NCBI GenBank assembly: GCA_028715315.1
Contig: JAQUSA010000028.1
Location: 1 to 6,575 of the forward strand
Length of the DNA: 6,575 nucleotides
Direction of reading: 5' to 3'
From: Candidatus Omnitrophota bacterium
Lineage (GTDB): Bacteria; Omnitrophota; Gorgyraeia; Pluralincolimonadales; Pluralincolimonadaceae
Made by a program: the position numbers and the translations under genes. Below the pieces are notes generated by a model. It searched no databases, was not told the origin of the DNA, and saw nothing but the letters and a program-made list of their open reading frames with translations. This document shows, piece after piece, positions 5,757-6,575 of the stretch (positions are counted from its first letter, which is position 1; each line of letters starts with the position of its first letter).

Positions 5757-6575
5757 GCCTCGAGGCCGGCCCGGTGAGGCTTGACCAGTTCCTGACCTCG
5801 GTATTTCCGAGGCCCGTTACCCGCTCGCACCTCAAGAAGCTTATGGAAGAAGGCCGCGTGCTGGTTGACGGCGTTCCCGCGAAGCCCCACCACAGGGTAA
5901 AACCCGGACAAAAAGTAGAGGTCTCCTTAGAGGAGGCCGTCGCATCGAGCCTCGAAGCAGAAGAGATCGGGCTCGATATCCTGTATGAGGATGATGACAT
6001 CGTCGTGGTGAATAAGCAGCCGGGGATAGCGGTCCATCCGGGAGCGGGCGTACATTCCGGGACACTCGTAAACGCGCTCCTGAACCACTGCAAGGACCTC
6101 TCCGACCTCAACGAGGGCAGGCCCGGGTTGGTCCATCGTCTCGATAAGGACACGTCCGGAGTGATCGTTATAGCAAAGAACAACGCGAGCCATGCGGAAC
6201 TGGCCAGGCAGTTCAAAGCCAGGGAGGTTAAAAAGAACTATCTCGCGCTCGTTAAGGGCGTCATTGAAATAGACAACGGGGTGGTAGACCTGCCCATAGG
6301 AAGGCATCCGAGCAACCGCCAGAAGATGGCGGTAAGGCACGATTCGGAGAGGAACGCGATCACCGAGTATAAGGTGATAAAAAGGTTCGAAAACTCGACA
6401 TTGGTGATGCTGAACCTCAAGACCGGCAGGACCCACCAGATAAGGGTCCATATGGCGTATATCGGGCACCCGGTCCTGGGTGACGAGAAGTACGGTTCGA
6501 AGGGAAAATTCCCCAGGCAGGCCCTGCACTCGTTTTACCTGAAATTGCGCCATCCCGTTACCGGAAAAGAGATGG
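5732..6575 (+). CDS. rluD: RluD-type 23S rRNA pseudouridine synthase, 3' end outside window
   Basis: A cytoplasmic RluA-family enzyme. RluD isomerises uridines in helix 69 of 23S rRNA, but this family also holds RluC and others, so the target is inferred. The 281 visible residues contain an N-terminal S4 RNA-binding domain (about 14-65, VRLDQFLTSVF to the VKPGQKVEV turn), then the catalytic domain with NKQPGIAVHPG (94-104), GRPGLVHRLDKDTSG (129-143, D138 the catalytic aspartate), the AREVKKNYLALV block (163-174) and TGRTHQIRVHMA (231-242). No stop occurs before the window ends; about 20-45 residues are missing compared with the usual 300-325. The ATG at 5732 overlaps lgt by 25 nt and keeps the lead-in to the S4 domain. 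GTG at 5774 is an alternative start. Neither has a clear Shine-Dalgarno. Position after lspA/lgt equals Bacillus ylyB, a family member next to lspA. Confidence 0.9.
   Translation, partial: MENYTFEVGLEAGPVRLDQFLTSVFPRPVTRSHLKKLMEEGRVLVDGVPAKPHHRVKPGQKVEVSLEEAVASSLEAEEIGLDILYEDDDIVVVNKQPGIAVHPGAGVHSGTLVNALLNHCKDLSDLNEGRPGLVHRLDKDTSGVIVIAKNNASHAELARQFKAREVKKNYLALVKGVIEIDNGVVDLPIGRHPSNRQKMAVRHDSERNAITEYKVIKRFENSTLVMLNLKTGRTHQIRVHMAYIGHPVLGDEKYGSKGKFPRQALHSFYLKLRHPVTGKEM

Larger units (their letters stand above)
1..6575 (+). other. Probable single operon with translational coupling
   Basis: All eight genes point the same way. Junctions in order: proC TAA directly abutting the yggT ATG; 14 nt; ATGA overlap at 1482-1485; 6 nt; TGATG overlap at 4653-4657; 20-nt overlap at 5076-5095; 25-nt overlap at 5732-5756. 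No hairpin followed by a T-run and no convincing -35/-10 pair was seen in the short gaps. Co-transcription is inferred from spacing only; internal promoters inside genes such as ileS cannot be excluded. Confidence 0.7.

Noticed and set aside
5927..6553. A 208-codon minus-strand open frame opposite the pseudouridine synthase.
   Set aside because: The plus strand encodes the HRLD catalytic motif and TGRTHQIRVH here. The reverse reading has no recognisable features.

Overview
The window is a tightly packed run of eight same-strand (+) genes with no intergenic space longer than 14 bases. The first and last genes run off the window edges. In order they are: the C-terminal part of proC (pyrroline-5-carboxylate reductase), a YggT/YlmG-family membrane protein, a trimeric-type purine nucleoside phosphorylase, ileS (isoleucyl-tRNA synthetase), a DksA/TraR-type zinc-finger protein, lspA (lipoprotein signal peptidase), lgt (prolipoprotein diacylglyceryl transferase) and the N-terminal nine-tenths or so of an RluD-type 23S rRNA pseudouridine synthase. 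Every junction is an overlap (ATGA, TGATG, 20 nt, 25 nt), a zero gap (TAA-ATG) or a gap of 6 or 14 nt. This suggests one transcript with translational coupling. I see no internal promoter, terminator, RNA gene, repeat, mobile element or CRISPR array.

The gene order is a variant of a conserved bacterial neighbourhood. In Bacillus-type genomes ylmG(yggT)-ylmH-divIVA-ileS-ylyA(DksA/TraR family)-lspA-ylyB(RluD family) stand in this order, and proC-like genes are often found just upstream of yggT. Here a purine nucleoside phosphorylase sits where ylmH and divIVA would be, and lgt is inserted between lspA and the pseudouridine synthase. Lgt and LspA carry out the first and second steps of lipoprotein maturation, so having them in overlapping frames makes functional sense. 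The rest is housekeeping: proline synthesis, translation (ileS, rRNA modification) and purine salvage.

The DNA is GC-rich, yet ATA is the main isoleucine codon and AGG the main arginine codon. In the phosphorylase gene I counted 19 ATA of 26 Ile codons and 5 AGG of 7 Arg codons. This bias, together with the 'HMADVATD' style of DksA-like protein, makes me lean towards an uncultivated didermic lineage such as Omnitrophota or a relative. That is a low-confidence guess from general impression, not a search.

I did not find a new multi-gene system. The points most worth a second look are: specificity-pocket residues in the phosphorylase that resemble MTA phosphorylase rather than classical PNP; an Lgt that lacks most of the loop between GCCYG and PTQL; an IleRS with three intact four-cysteine zinc sites and a KQSKS variant of the KMSKS loop; and the altered coiled-coil-tip motif of the DksA-like protein.
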